DNA from: Natrialbaceae archaeon
Lineage (GTDB): Archaea > Halobacteriota > Halobacteria > Halobacteriales > Natrialbaceae
DNA: 38,456 nucleotides
Assembly: GCA_003559215.1 (NCBI GenBank)
Contig: PWMF01000021.1
Location: 1 to 38,456 of the forward strand
Reading direction: 5' to 3'
In this document: one piece after another, positions 1 to 7,568 of the stretch
Layout of the letters: each line of letters opens with the position of its first letter
Numbering within the stretch: position 1 is the stretch's first letter
Translations under genes and position numbers: made by a program
The notes under the pieces: model-generated
Databases searched by the model: none
What the model was told of the DNA's origin: nothing
What the model saw: only the letters and a program-made list of their open reading frames with translations

Positions 1-42
1 ACGGTTCGATTTCAACGGGTGAGACGTGTCCGATCGAACCGT
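1..42. repeat. 10-bp inverted repeat at window edge
   Basis: ACGGTTCGAT at 1-10 is the exact reverse complement of ATCGAACCGT at 33-42, with a 22-nt spacer. It could be an operator or terminator of a gene to the left, or the end of a mobile element. The window starts inside it, so nothing more can be decided. Confidence 0.5.
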
Positions 43-380
43 TATGCACAGGCGAAGCTGATACCGCTGCGGTCGGCCATCAAGCACAGCACCCGCGAGC
101 GACCAGCGGGAGCGAGCGGCCTTTTTAGCGTAGATTTTTGGAGTCGAGCGGGACCTTCGGTCCCGCTGACCATGCGAACAGGCGCTTCGCGCCCGTGAGC
201 AGAGAGTGGTGAGCGAGCAACGCGAGCGAACCCGACGAGAAAAAGGGACGTGTGCACTCTCTACATAACACTCGAGAGGCGAACCCTCGTCGGAAACGAT
301 GGATACAGCTACCCGGATTGAAATCGCAACACCTCTCGTATACGTAGCGTTCAAGGCGTCTTTTCCCGTAGCCGCGGGCA
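43..380. other. gene-free spacer with GC palindromes
   Basis: I see no convincing gene here. The stretch is rich in the short GAGCGA-type words common in haloarchaeal intergenic DNA. It holds a perfect hairpin with 9-bp arms and a TTC loop at 147-167 (AGCGGGACC arm) and a second with 5-bp arms and a TTC loop at 181-193 (GGCGC arm). These match the style of the hairpin array at 31.36-31.58 kb. Confidence 0.55.
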
Positions 381-1457
381 GTGACACAGGATCTCATTAC
401 GGTATTGTTCGGCGACCCGTTCGCCGTCATGAACACGATCGGGCTGGTCGCCTTCGCACTCGTCGGGTCGAGCAAGGCGATCCGGGAGCGGTTCGACCTG
501 TTCGGGATCGCCGTCGTGGGACTGGCGATGGCGTTTGCCGGCGGCGTGACGCGGGATATCTTCGTGGCCCGCGTCCCGTTAGCGCTGCAGTCGCCGATCG
601 AGATCGTGCTCGGCCTGCTCGGCGTGAGTTTGGCGATCGTGCTGAGCATCGTGCTACGTTCACCGGACAGTCACCCGATCACGCTCGTTTCGGACGCGAT
701 CGGGCTCGCGGCCTTCGCTACAACCGGTGCCATCGTCGCAACGGAAACCGGCGTTTCGGCGTTCGGCGTCGTCGCGATCGCGACGATCAACGCGGCGGGG
801 GGGGGTGCGGTCGCCGACATCCTCCTCGATCGGTCGCCGTTTATCCTCCTCGAGGACTTCTACGCGAGCTGTGCGGTACTGGGCGGGAGCGTCTACTGGC
901 TCGTGGGCACCCTCGGGGCGACCGGGGGAACCGCTGCCGCGGCGTGTGCGGGGGTAACGCTCGTAACTCGGTTAGTTGCGGTGACGTACGACTGGAGTCT
1001 CCCGACGGCACAGCGGTTGGAATCGCTCGGCAAGCAGGTCGGTTTCGCCTCTTCCGCTGTCGTTTGGCGTCGGTCGTCCGGTTCGACCCGTTCCGTCCGT
1101 ATTCTCGAACCCGGATCGCGTCTTCCCGTCGGACTCCGGTATCCGAACACAACCCTTTTCGACGGCGGGACGTTCCCTCCGGTATGGACGAAGACGCCGT
1201 TCGCGACCGCCTCCGGACGGTCGAGGATCCGGAACTCGAGGACGACATCGTCTCGCTCGGGCTCGTCAACGAGCTCTCGGTCGAGGGCGACGAGGTCGAC
1301 ATCGATCTCGCGCTCGGGGCGCCCTACTCCCCGACCGAGACCGACATCGCCGGCGAAGTCCGGAAGCTGCTCCTCGAGGAGGGGCTCGAGCCGAACCTCT
1401 CGGCCAGCATCCCTGACCGAGATAGCGGAGGCGACGAACAGGTGCTTCCGGGAGTGA
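381..1457 (+). CDS. TRIC/UPF0126 family membrane protein, no stop codon of its own
   Basis: A seven-helix membrane protein of the trimeric intracellular cation channel (UPF0126) family, probably passing monovalent cations. The two family repeats are clear: MNTIGLVAFALVGSSKAI at residues 17-34 with GGVTRDIF, and DAIGLAAFATTGAIVA with NAAGGGAVADILLDRSPF. Homology ends near residue 215 (YDWSLPTAQ), which is the normal family length. The frame then stays open for about 140 more low-complexity Arg/Ser-rich residues, across the promoter and first 274 nt of the next gene. Neither other frame has a stop between 1021 and 1184, so a single indel would not restore one. The GTG at 381 gives the usual FGDPFAVMN N-terminus; ATG at 429 is the alternative. 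The family call is firm; the C-terminus is not. Confidence 0.75.
   Translation: MTQDLITVLFGDPFAVMNTIGLVAFALVGSSKAIRERFDLFGIAVVGLAMAFAGGVTRDIFVARVPLALQSPIEIVLGLLGVSLAIVLSIVLRSPDSHPITLVSDAIGLAAFATTGAIVATETGVSAFGVVAIATINAAGGGAVADILLDRSPFILLEDFYASCAVLGGSVYWLVGTLGATGGTAAAACAGVTLVTRLVAVTYDWSLPTAQRLESLGKQVGFASSAVVWRRSSGSTRSVRILEPGSRLPVGLRYPNTTLFDGGTFPPVWTKTPFATASGRSRIRNSRTTSSRSGSSTSSRSRATRSTSISRSGRPTPRPRPTSPAKSGSCSSRRGSSRTSRPASLTEIAEATNRCFRE
1151..1160 (+). promoter_or_regulatory. T-rich promoter box of mrp
   Basis: The box AACCCTTTTC has its first T 28 nt upstream of the ATG at 1184. This is the spacing of a leaderless haloarchaeal transcript. It supports the start chosen for the ATPase and shows that the upstream membrane gene should end before it. 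Confidence 0.5.
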
Positions 1458-2257
1458 AAAACGTCATCGCGGTCGCCTCCGGGAAGGGTGGGGTCGGCAA
1501 GTCGACCGTCGCGACGAACCTCGCGGCCGGGCTCTCGCAACTGGGTGCCCGGGTCGGCCTGTTCGACGCCGACGTCTACGGACCGAACGTGCCGCGGATG
1601 TTCGACGCCGACGAGCCGCCGATGGCCACCGAGGACGAAACCCTCGTCCCGCCCGAGAAGTACGGCGTGAAGCTGATGAGCATGGCCTTTCTCACCGGCG
1701 AAGACGATCCCGTCATCTGGCGAGGACCGATGGTCCACAAGGTCATCACCCAGCTCACCGAGGACGTCGAATGGGGGAACCTGGATTACCTGATCGTCGA
1801 CCTGCCGCCGGGCACCGGCGACACCCAGCTGACGATGCTCCAGACGATGCCCGTCACGGGTGCGGTGATCGTCACGACGCCACAGGACGTCGCGCTCGAC
1901 GACGCCCGGAAGGGGCTGGAGATGTTCGCCAAACACGACACCGTCGTGCTCGGTATCGCCGAGAACATGTCGACGTTTGCCTGCCCCGACTGCGGCGGCG
2001 AGCACGACATCTTCGGCTCGGGCGGCGGCGAGGAGTTCGCCGAGACCCACAACATGCCGTTCCTGGGCTCGATCCCGCTCGATCCGACCGTCCGCGAGGG
2101 CGGTGACGGCGGGGAGCCGACCGTCGTCTCCGACGACGGCGAGACCGGGGACGCGTTCCGAACGATCACCGAGAACGTCGCGAACAACACGGGGATCGTC
2201 CACCGACGCGGCGCTTCGCAGCCGAGCGGGCAGGGAACCCGCGTCTCGGAGCGATGA
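1184..2257 (+). CDS. apbC: Mrp/ApbC/NBP35-type iron-sulfur carrier P-loop ATPase
   Basis: Binds and transfers Fe-S clusters to target apoproteins in the cytosol, powered by ATP. The 357-aa protein has an N-terminal MIP18/DUF59 domain at about residues 1-75 (VEDPELEDDIVSLGLV). A deviant Walker A motif with the signature lysine follows at about 97-107 (ASGKGGVGKST), then DADVYGPNVP, and a Walker B-like IVDLPPGTGD. The bridging CPDC cysteine pair lies at about 266-269. The frame is open far upstream, but homology begins at 1184 and a promoter box sits 28 nt before it. The 3' end overlaps the next gene by 4 nt (ATGA), so the two are probably co-translated. Typical haloarchaeal length, nothing missing. 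Confidence 0.95.
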   Translation: MDEDAVRDRLRTVEDPELEDDIVSLGLVNELSVEGDEVDIDLALGAPYSPTETDIAGEVRKLLLEEGLEPNLSASIPDRDSGGDEQVLPGVKNVIAVASGKGGVGKSTVATNLAAGLSQLGARVGLFDADVYGPNVPRMFDADEPPMATEDETLVPPEKYGVKLMSMAFLTGEDDPVIWRGPMVHKVITQLTEDVEWGNLDYLIVDLPPGTGDTQLTMLQTMPVTGAVIVTTPQDVALDDARKGLEMFAKHDTVVLGIAENMSTFACPDCGGEHDIFGSGGGEEFAETHNMPFLGSIPLDPTVREGGDGGEPTVVSDDGETGDAFRTITENVANNTGIVHRRGASQPSGQGTRVSER

Positions 2258-2484
2258 CCGACGCCGACGATTCCGAGTTCGAGCCCGATCCGGAACGGGT
2301 CGCCGCACTCCGAGAGATCGCCGACGAGATCCGCGGCGACTCGAGCGAGCGCAAGCAGCTCGCGAACATCCTCTACCGGACTAGTGACCTCTACGACGAG
2401 AGCGAAGACACCTCGCCCGAGGAGATCGTCCGCAACGTGAAGTTCATCCTCGAGGTCACCGAACGCGGCGGACTCGATCGCTGA
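2254..2484 (+). CDS. small acidic haloarchaeal conserved protein
   Basis: A 76-aa acidic soluble protein with no membrane segment or metal motif. It looks all-helical (REIADEIRGDSSERKQL, then EEIVRNVKFILEVTERGG). The ATGA overlap with the Fe-S carrier gene implies translational coupling and perhaps a linked role, but the sequence names no function. Coding is supported by the acidic composition, G/C third positions and the tight overlap. Confidence 0.75.
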   Translation: MTDADDSEFEPDPERVAALREIADEIRGDSSERKQLANILYRTSDLYDESEDTSPEEIVRNVKFILEVTERGGLDR

Positions 2485-2560
2485 CCGTCCGATTTCGGAC
2501 ACTGGCGCCGTCGGAGCCGCCAGGCGCGGCGCTTTTGGTGCCCTACCCCAAGATACCATC

Positions 2561-3211
2561 GTGGACGCGAACCAGCAAACCCGCGCGAACCCGTACGGGA
2601 TGGACGAAAACTGCCGGAACTGCCCGGCACTCTGTGAGACGCGCACGCAGGTAGTCCACGGCTACGGCGACGTCGGTGCGGACTTCCTGTTCGTCGGGGA
2701 ACGACCGACGGCCAGAGCCGACGAGGTCGGCGTCCCCTTCCTCGTCGACGACTCCGAGCACAGTGACGAGGACGGTATCTCCCTGCGACGAATGCTCGAA
2801 CGGCTGGGCCTCTGTGACGCGACCTCGCCCGCCGACCGCCCCGAGCTCGAGAACGTCTACCTGACGAACCTCACCCGGTGTCGCGACCCCGATCGGAAGC
2901 CGACCGACGAGGAGATCGGCAACTGTGAACCCTATCTCAACGCCGAGATCAGGATGATCAACCCCGAGATCATCGTCCCCGTCGGCGAGCGCGCACTCTC
3001 GGAGATCGGCGTCGAGTACACCACGACGCCCGTCGAGGAACTCGCGCTCGAATCGGACCACGCGACGACGATCCGCGGGCGCGGATTCGAGCTCGTTCCG
3101 ATGATCGAGCCCCGGGAACAGACCGACGCCCAGACCCAGGCGTGGCTCGAGCGTTTCGTGGAGCTGATGGCCTCCGATTACAGGCAGACGAAGGGGCGGC
3201 GAGAACGGTAG
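2561..3211 (+). CDS. divergent uracil-DNA glycosylase superfamily protein
   Basis: Related to the Fe-S-containing family 4/5 uracil-DNA glycosylases, which excise uracil from DNA. The 216-aa protein keeps a Cys cluster at C18, C21 and C25 (NCRNCPALC) and a second pair at C107 and C122, placed as in family 4 enzymes for a 4Fe-4S cluster. The core motif FLFVGERP at about residues 47-54 replaces the usual GEAPG. The C-terminal HPS/HPA catalytic-loop motif is not visible; PMIEPRE stands in the expected place. Activity may therefore differ from true UDG. GTG at 2561 is chosen because GCTTTTGG lies 28 nt upstream; ATG at 2600 is the alternative. The family call is good, the reaction uncertain. Confidence 0.8.
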   Translation: MDANQQTRANPYGMDENCRNCPALCETRTQVVHGYGDVGADFLFVGERPTARADEVGVPFLVDDSEHSDEDGISLRRMLERLGLCDATSPADRPELENVYLTNLTRCRDPDRKPTDEEIGNCEPYLNAEIRMINPEIIVPVGERALSEIGVEYTTTPVEELALESDHATTIRGRGFELVPMIEPREQTDAQTQAWLERFVELMASDYRQTKGRRER

Positions 3212-3216
3212 TCGAG

Positions 3217-3435
3217 CTACCAGTACGGGTTCTCCAGCCGTCGCGTCGATCCGGAGCCGAGAGCGATCAGCGCACCGACGACGACCGCGGCGACGGCCAG
3301 CGAGCCGACCGTCGGCGCGAGCCACTCGCCCGGCGAGTTAATGACGTAGCCCGCCAGGAAGCCGCCGACGCCGACCCCGACCAGCAGTGCGATCGCGAGC
3401 GTTCCGACCAGACCGGTACTCGAGCGCGCGTCCAT
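3217..3435 (-). CDS. small two-helix membrane protein
   Basis: A 72-aa protein with two hydrophobic segments, at about residues 9-30 (LVGTLAIALLVGVGVGGFLA) and 41-60 (PTVGSLAVAAVVVGALIAL), separated by a short polar turn. It is convergent with the glycosylase-like gene, 5 nt between stops. This looks like a haloarchaeal small membrane protein of unknown role; I recognise no named family. Confidence 0.65.
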   Translation of the reverse strand: MDARSSTGLVGTLAIALLVGVGVGGFLAGYVINSPGEWLAPTVGSLAVAAVVVGALIALGSGSTRRLENPYW

Positions 3436-3533
3436 ACCGGATGAGTGGCGGCCACCTACATAGTTCTACGCCGGCGACGGGACGACCCGACGGGAGCCGC
3501 CGCGTTCAAGGCCCGCGGCACCCGAGAACGGGT

Positions 3534-4271
3534 ATGATCGTCGTCGTTCCCGTCTCCCCGCCCCGCGAGGGACTCGTGCTGTCGTCGCTCGCCGATCGAA
3601 CGATCCTGACCGAGACCGAAGCCCTGGAGCTCTACGAGGCGAGCGTCGTCGACACCCTTCGCTCGGTCGCGGCGAGCGGCGGCGACCTGCTCGTGAACTA
3701 CCGCGACGAGGCGACCCTGCCGGACTCGTTCTCGGGAGATCCCGAGATCGAGATTCGAGAGCTTGCCACCGCGGCGCTCGGTGACCTCGAGGACGTCCGC
3801 TTCGAACGCCAGGTCGGCTCGACACGGGCCGCCCGGATCGGGAACACGGTAACCCACCTGCTCGAGCGCGAGGACGTCGGCAACGTCGGCGTGCTCGAGC
3901 CGACGGCGCCGCTGGTCGGACGCACCGAGATCGACGGCGCGGCGATGTCGCTGCGTCGCCACGACGTCGTCCTCGGTCCCTCCTCGGGCGGGCGGACGTA
4001 CTTCGCCGGATTCGGCGAGCCGATCGATTTCACCGAAGCCGACACGGTGCCCGAACTGGCGACGCTCGCCGAGCGGGCCGACGACGCCGGACTCGGCGTT
4101 GGATTCGCGCCGATGCTGCCGACGATCGCGACCGAATCCGGACTCTGTGCGACGATCGCAGGTGGCCGAGCTCGAGCGGTGACGGAGCGCTCCGCGGGAG
4201 CGACGACGACGGCGATCGCCGACGATCTGGGGCTGCGCGTCGGCGAGAGGGAGTCGATCGAACGCAAGTAG
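3534..4271 (+). CDS. GT-A-fold protein, DUF2064/CofC-like
   Basis: A 245-aa cytosolic protein that starts MIVVVPVSPPREGL like nucleotidyltransferases of the GT-A fold. It contains VGVLEPTAPLVG and VVLGPSSGGRTYFAGF at about residues 140-160, which resembles the GPS.DGGYYLIG motif of DUF2064 and CofC-type transferases. The usual metal-binding DxD is not obvious, so I would not name a substrate. The frame is open upstream of 3534, but that part overlaps the neighbouring membrane gene and looks unlike protein. It is followed within 42 nt by tRNA-Ser. Likely a haloarchaeal conserved protein; nucleotidyl or glycosyl transfer is inference. Confidence 0.7.
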   Translation: MIVVVPVSPPREGLVLSSLADRTILTETEALELYEASVVDTLRSVAASGGDLLVNYRDEATLPDSFSGDPEIEIRELATAALGDLEDVRFERQVGSTRAARIGNTVTHLLEREDVGNVGVLEPTAPLVGRTEIDGAAMSLRRHDVVLGPSSGGRTYFAGFGEPIDFTEADTVPELATLAERADDAGLGVGFAPMLPTIATESGLCATIAGGRARAVTERSAGATTTAIADDLGLRVGERESIERK

Positions 4272-4280
4272 ACCGATAAC

Positions 4281-4290
4281 CCTTTTTGAA
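4281..4290 (+). promoter_or_regulatory. promoter box of tRNA-Ser
   Basis: CCTTTTTGAA, preceded by GATAA, has its first T 30 nt upstream of the tRNA 5' end. This fits the box spacing seen before several protein genes in the window. Confidence 0.45.
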
Positions 4291-4312
4291 CGGGTGGAGA
4301 AAGTAGGGGTGA

Positions 4313-4396
4313 GGTGGGGTGGCAGAGCGGCCTAACGCGCCTGCCTTGAGAGCAGGTGGCTGTCAAGCCTCATGGGTTCAAATCCCATCCCCACCG
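4313..4396 (+). tRNA. tRNA-Ser(UGA)
   Basis: The 84-nt gene folds with acceptor GGTGGGG/CCCCACC and discriminator G. The anticodon stem is CCTGC/GCAGG with loop CTTGAGA (anticodon TGA, reads UCA). A long class II variable arm (TGGCTGTCAAGCCTC) and a T arm with ATGGG/CCCAT around TTCAAAT complete it. The long variable arm and anticodon both say serine. CCA is not encoded and no intron is present. Confidence 0.96.
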
Positions 4397-4553
4397 CTTT
4401 CTGCGAGAGAACAACGACGAACGGAGTGAGGAGTCTCTCTCGAGCAGAAAGCGAAACGGTGGGATTTGAACGAGAGAAGACCAGCCCGCACAGCGAACGA
4501 AGTGAGCGAGCAGGACCGTCTTCGCGTAGTTCGAATCCCATCCCCACCGCTTT
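4376..4553 (+). repeat. tRNA-Ser 3'-end duplication with inverted copy
   Basis: The last 21 nt of tRNA-Ser plus 4 nt beyond (4376-4400) recur at 4529-4553 with one mismatch (TTCGAAT for TTCAAAT). A partial inverted copy lies between them at about 4448-4471 (GTGGGATTTGAAC). The flank CTTTCTGC at 4397-4404 is mirrored by GCAGAAAG at 4444-4451. The linker carries GATTTGAA-N-GAGAGAA (4463-4478) and GACCGTC (4514-4520), words that also occur behind tRNA-Thr. I see no gene between 4397 and 4618. It could be an integration remnant or a tRNA-tail-derived element. Confidence 0.75.
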
Positions 4554-4618
4554 TCCCTGAGATCGACGACGAACGCAGCGAGGACGCCGATGTGAACGGA
4601 TCAGGTGCGTCGTCCGAT

Positions 4619-4792
4619 TCACCGCACCGAGGACGCCGATTCGGAGTGGTGCAACAGCAAGAGCAGCCCAGGCGCAAACAGGATCACCAGCGCGATCACG
4701 AACGGCAGGATAGTAAACAGCTGAATCGCGAGGATGACGACGAGCAGTCCGATAATGAGATTCAGTCGAAGTACTACACCCTCGTCGGTCAT
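4619..4792 (-). CDS. 57-aa two-helix membrane protein
   Basis: A very short protein with two closely spaced hydrophobic segments, at about residues 7-26 (VLRLNLIIGLLVVILAIQLF) and 30-47 (PFVIALVILFAPGLLLLL), and a short polar tail. The start at 4792 is chosen because the open frame upstream is Arg-rich and unlike protein, while the peptide is hydrophobic from its eighth residue. It resembles small haloarchaeal membrane proteins of unknown function. Confidence 0.6.
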   Translation of the reverse strand: MTDEGVVLRLNLIIGLLVVILAIQLFTILPFVIALVILFAPGLLLLLHHSESASSVR

Positions 4793-4872
4793 TGGGCCCG
4801 GATTTCGCACGGGACAGCAAGTGCCTTTGGGCCGCCGCGTGGTGACCCGTAGTCCGACCGAAGCGCGGGCGG

Positions 4873-5094
4873 TTAGCGGTAGACACTCCGATAGCGCTCG
4901 CGGTACTCGAGCACGCCGAGACGGGCGCGGCGCCGCGACCGAAAGCCCAGACCGATCGCCAAACATCCGTCTTTTTTGCAGCTCCAGTAGAAGGTGTCCG
5001 TCCGCGAATCCTTCCCTACGTCGACGTCCGAATCGCACCGCGGACACCGCCATCCCCAACGGATGTTGCCTGCCGGTGTTCTCGAACCCGTCAT
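4873..5094 (-). CDS. small zinc-ribbon-like protein
   Basis: A 73-aa basic protein with CPRC at about residues 17-20 and CKKDGC at about 39-44, a four-cysteine pattern that suggests one zinc knuckle pair. The C-terminus is Arg/Tyr-rich (RSRRRARLGVLEYRERYR), which could bind nucleic acid. The start could be five codons upstream at 5109 (MIRVGM). No family recognised; the cysteine spacing is the main evidence for coding. Confidence 0.6.
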   Translation of the reverse strand: MTGSRTPAGNIRWGWRCPRCDSDVDVGKDSRTDTFYWSCKKDGCLAIGLGFRSRRRARLGVLEYRERYRSVYR

Positions 5095-5313
5095 GCCAAC
5101 CCGTATCAAGGGAAGGAGGCGAAACGGAAAGCGATCGGGCTGTACATGGTGTCGCTATTTATTACGATCACGGCCGTAGAGATAACGGAAGGATGAATTT
5201 ATGAACGTCTTTCCTATTTTGACTGACCCGATTTGAGGAGCGATCAGGTCTGCGGGCGGCAGCTTGAACCACCTCAACGACGCGTTCGTTCCTCGAATGG
5301 GCCCAACTAGATA

Positions 5314-6771
5314 GTGCCGACCTCGGCAACGAACACCCAGTCTGACCGAAGACCTCGTGGAGGACGAAACGGGGATCTCTTTACGTGGGAAAGATGGTGG
5401 TTATTCGTATGGCCGCTCGCGTGTTACCAGTCACTCTACCCAGGGGCCGTCCAGATTCAACTGCAGATGAGTGAAATCGACAGACTCACCGCGTTGTTCG
5501 TCGAATCACCGCGAAACACGGTTCTCTCGTGGCTGCTGCTCGTCGTACTGGCAGCGAGCTTCGTCGGCGGAGCCTTCCTCGGCCGGTACGAACCGATGCT
5601 GTTCAGCGCCGTGGCGATGACCGTCGTCGCTATCCCGGCGCTCAAGTTTCGCGATCCGACGCTGATGCCGCCGTGGTACTTCGTCGCGCTGATCTGTCTG
5701 CCCGTCATCTGGGAGGCGTTCGCTCCGCGGCCGCTGGTGACGGCCGTCGTGCCGAGCCTGGCGCTCGCCACGCTCGGCCTGTTGATGGCCGTCGAGCTCC
5801 ATCGGTTCACGTCGCTTCGGCTGGTTCCGTGGTTCGCCGTCTCCCTCACCGTGCTCTTCACCCTCGCGATGGCCGGTCTGTTGAACATCGTTCGCTGGTC
5901 GGCCGACGTCCTGTTCGGGACGGCGCTGCTGCTCGACGGCCGGAGCCAGGACGCGATCAACGCGGCGATGATGGTCGAGTTCATCTACGTCACTGTCGCC
6001 GGGCTCCTCGCGGGAGCGATCTTCTACTACTACTTCCGCAGCGCCGGCGAGCGCGAGAATCCGCGAATGGCCGCTACGTCGGTCTCCGATGCCGAAGCCG
6101 AAGACGTTGATGGGGTCGTCCTCAGCGAGCGACTAGGGATCTCACTGCATCGGCAGATGCAGCTGGTACGGCTGATGCAAGTCGTTCTCGTCGGCGTTCT
6201 CGGTTACGGTGTGTGGACTCTCCAGCTCCCCGTCGCAACCAACGCCGTACTCGCGCTCGTTATTACGTTTATTCCGGCCGTCTTGGACCGCGACTACCAC
6301 ATCGCGGTCGAACCCGGACTCGCACTCTGGGTGACGAGTGCCGTCTTCTTGCACGCGCTCGGAACCGCAGGACTGTACGACGCGATCGGCAGCTGGGACC
6401 ACCTCACGCACACGCTATCGGCGACGGTCGTCGCGGCTGCGGGCTACGTTACCCTTCGCGCGGTCCATCTTCATGGATGGGAGATCTACCTCCCGCGGTG
6501 GGCGCTGTTCGCCTTTACTGTCGTGTTCGTGCTCGCGATGGGTGTTATCTGGGAGATTCTCGAGTTCTTCGTCGATCAGGGTGCCCTCCGCCTGGGAATC
6601 GATCCCGTTCTGGCACAACACGGAATCGACGATACGATCGTCGATATGATATTCAACACGCTGGGTGCGATCATCGTCGCGACGTGGGGAACGGTGTACC
6701 TCACGGCGGTCTCCGAGAGTCTCGCCGAGCAACTCGAGAAACAGTTCGGTGCTCGCGAGTCGGAGTCGTAG
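5314..6771 (+). CDS. polytopic membrane protein with C-terminal DUF2238 (YjdF-like) domain
   Basis: A 485-aa integral membrane protein with roughly ten or more hydrophobic segments. An acidic linker at about residues 255-275 splits it into two membrane halves. The C-terminal half has the DUF2238/YjdF pattern: WDHLTHTLSATVV near residue 360, then MGVIWEILEFF, then DTIVDMIFNTLGAII. The N-terminal half (residues 1-250) matches nothing I recognise. The GTG start at 5314 gives the longest frame; ATG at 5467 (MSEIDRL) is possible, though residues 25-45 before it are hydrophobic and look coding. It heads a group of four membrane-protein genes. Function unknown. Confidence 0.75.
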   Translation: MPTSATNTQSDRRPRGGRNGDLFTWERWWLFVWPLACYQSLYPGAVQIQLQMSEIDRLTALFVESPRNTVLSWLLLVVLAASFVGGAFLGRYEPMLFSAVAMTVVAIPALKFRDPTLMPPWYFVALICLPVIWEAFAPRPLVTAVVPSLALATLGLLMAVELHRFTSLRLVPWFAVSLTVLFTLAMAGLLNIVRWSADVLFGTALLLDGRSQDAINAAMMVEFIYVTVAGLLAGAIFYYYFRSAGERENPRMAATSVSDAEAEDVDGVVLSERLGISLHRQMQLVRLMQVVLVGVLGYGVWTLQLPVATNAVLALVITFIPAVLDRDYHIAVEPGLALWVTSAVFLHALGTAGLYDAIGSWDHLTHTLSATVVAAAGYVTLRAVHLHGWEIYLPRWALFAFTVVFVLAMGVIWEILEFFVDQGALRLGIDPVLAQHGIDDTIVDMIFNTLGAIIVATWGTVYLTAVSESLAEQLEKQFGARESES

Positions 6772-6857
6772 CCGCTCGAGCACCGAGCTTGTGGAGTCGC
6801 TTTCGGCGGTGAACGGGCGCCTCGACAGCGAAAACAGCCGAGTTCCTGCGGCCGAGA

Positions 6858-7418
6858 CTACAGAATATCGTACTCGGGGAGGAAGTAAACGGCCTCCAGG
6901 AGGCCGTTTGCGACCGCGACGAGGATCACCATGTATATCGAGTTGCCGATCGCCGAGAGAAAAACGAACCGGTGCCGAGAGTAACCATTCAGTCCCGCAA
7001 CGACCGACATCAGGCCTCGGAAGCCGGGGGTCGCGTTCGAAATACAGATCGCTTTCCCGCCGTACCGGTCGAACTGACGGTTGATAAACGACATGCGCTT
7101 GGTACCGATGCGGTGCCTGACGACGGAGGGGAGTCGATCGAGATACGGAACGGTGCGATCGAACCAGCTTCGGTCCCCGCTTTCGTCGCTAAATCCCTGA
7201 TACAACACTAACTGGCCCGCCGTCGCCGAGACGACACAAAGAGCAGCAACGGCGGTCGTCACCAGCAGACCGGGTTCCGTAACGACGAGGTACAGAATAA
7301 GGAGGACGGACGGGTGAAGGAGTTTTCCGACCATCAGTCCCTCGAGAAAGTAGAGGACCACGAGAACCGGCGGACCGACCGTGAGAACCAACTCGGCCAA
7401 CGTCGCGTCGATAGCCAT
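6858..7418 (-). CDS. DedA/VTT-domain membrane protein
   Basis: A 186-aa membrane protein of the DedA (SNARE-associated, VTT) family, proposed lipid scramblases or flippases in the cytoplasmic membrane. The family signature is present at about residues 115-145: INRQFDRYGGKAICISNATPG followed by FRGLMSVVAGLNGYSR. Four or five hydrophobic segments surround it. It is slightly short for DedA (often about 200 aa) but both re-entrant regions look intact. It is convergent with the DUF2238 gene and divergent from the YdjM-like gene. The start at 7418 is the first Met before hydrophobic sequence. Confidence 0.8.
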   Translation of the reverse strand: MAIDATLAELVLTVGPPVLVVLYFLEGLMVGKLLHPSVLLILYLVVTEPGLLVTTAVAALCVVSATAGQLVLYQGFSDESGDRSWFDRTVPYLDRLPSVVRHRIGTKRMSFINRQFDRYGGKAICISNATPGFRGLMSVVAGLNGYSRHRFVFLSAIGNSIYMVILVAVANGLLEAVYFLPEYDIL

Positions 7419-7568
7419 TCCGTTCGCCCCCTTCTGCTCTTTATCACATAGGTGTTTGGAGACGACGCCGTGAGCGGTCGACGGCCCTCTCGTCGAGACT
7501 GCGCTCCTGACTGCTTCGAACCAGCGCCCGATACGTTGAAGAGGTTCTGTCCCTTCAAGTAGGACACT

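Noticed and set aside
299..1183. Long N-terminal extension of the mrp frame
   Set aside because: This part is a shadow of the TRIC-family gene, Arg-rich and without homology; the promoter box at 1151-1160 and the MIP18 domain start at 1184 fix the true start.
4372..4560. 62-codon frame starting in tRNA-Ser
   Set aside because: It starts inside the tRNA and reads through the tRNA-tail repeat; its repeated SNPIPTAF peptide is only the translated duplication.
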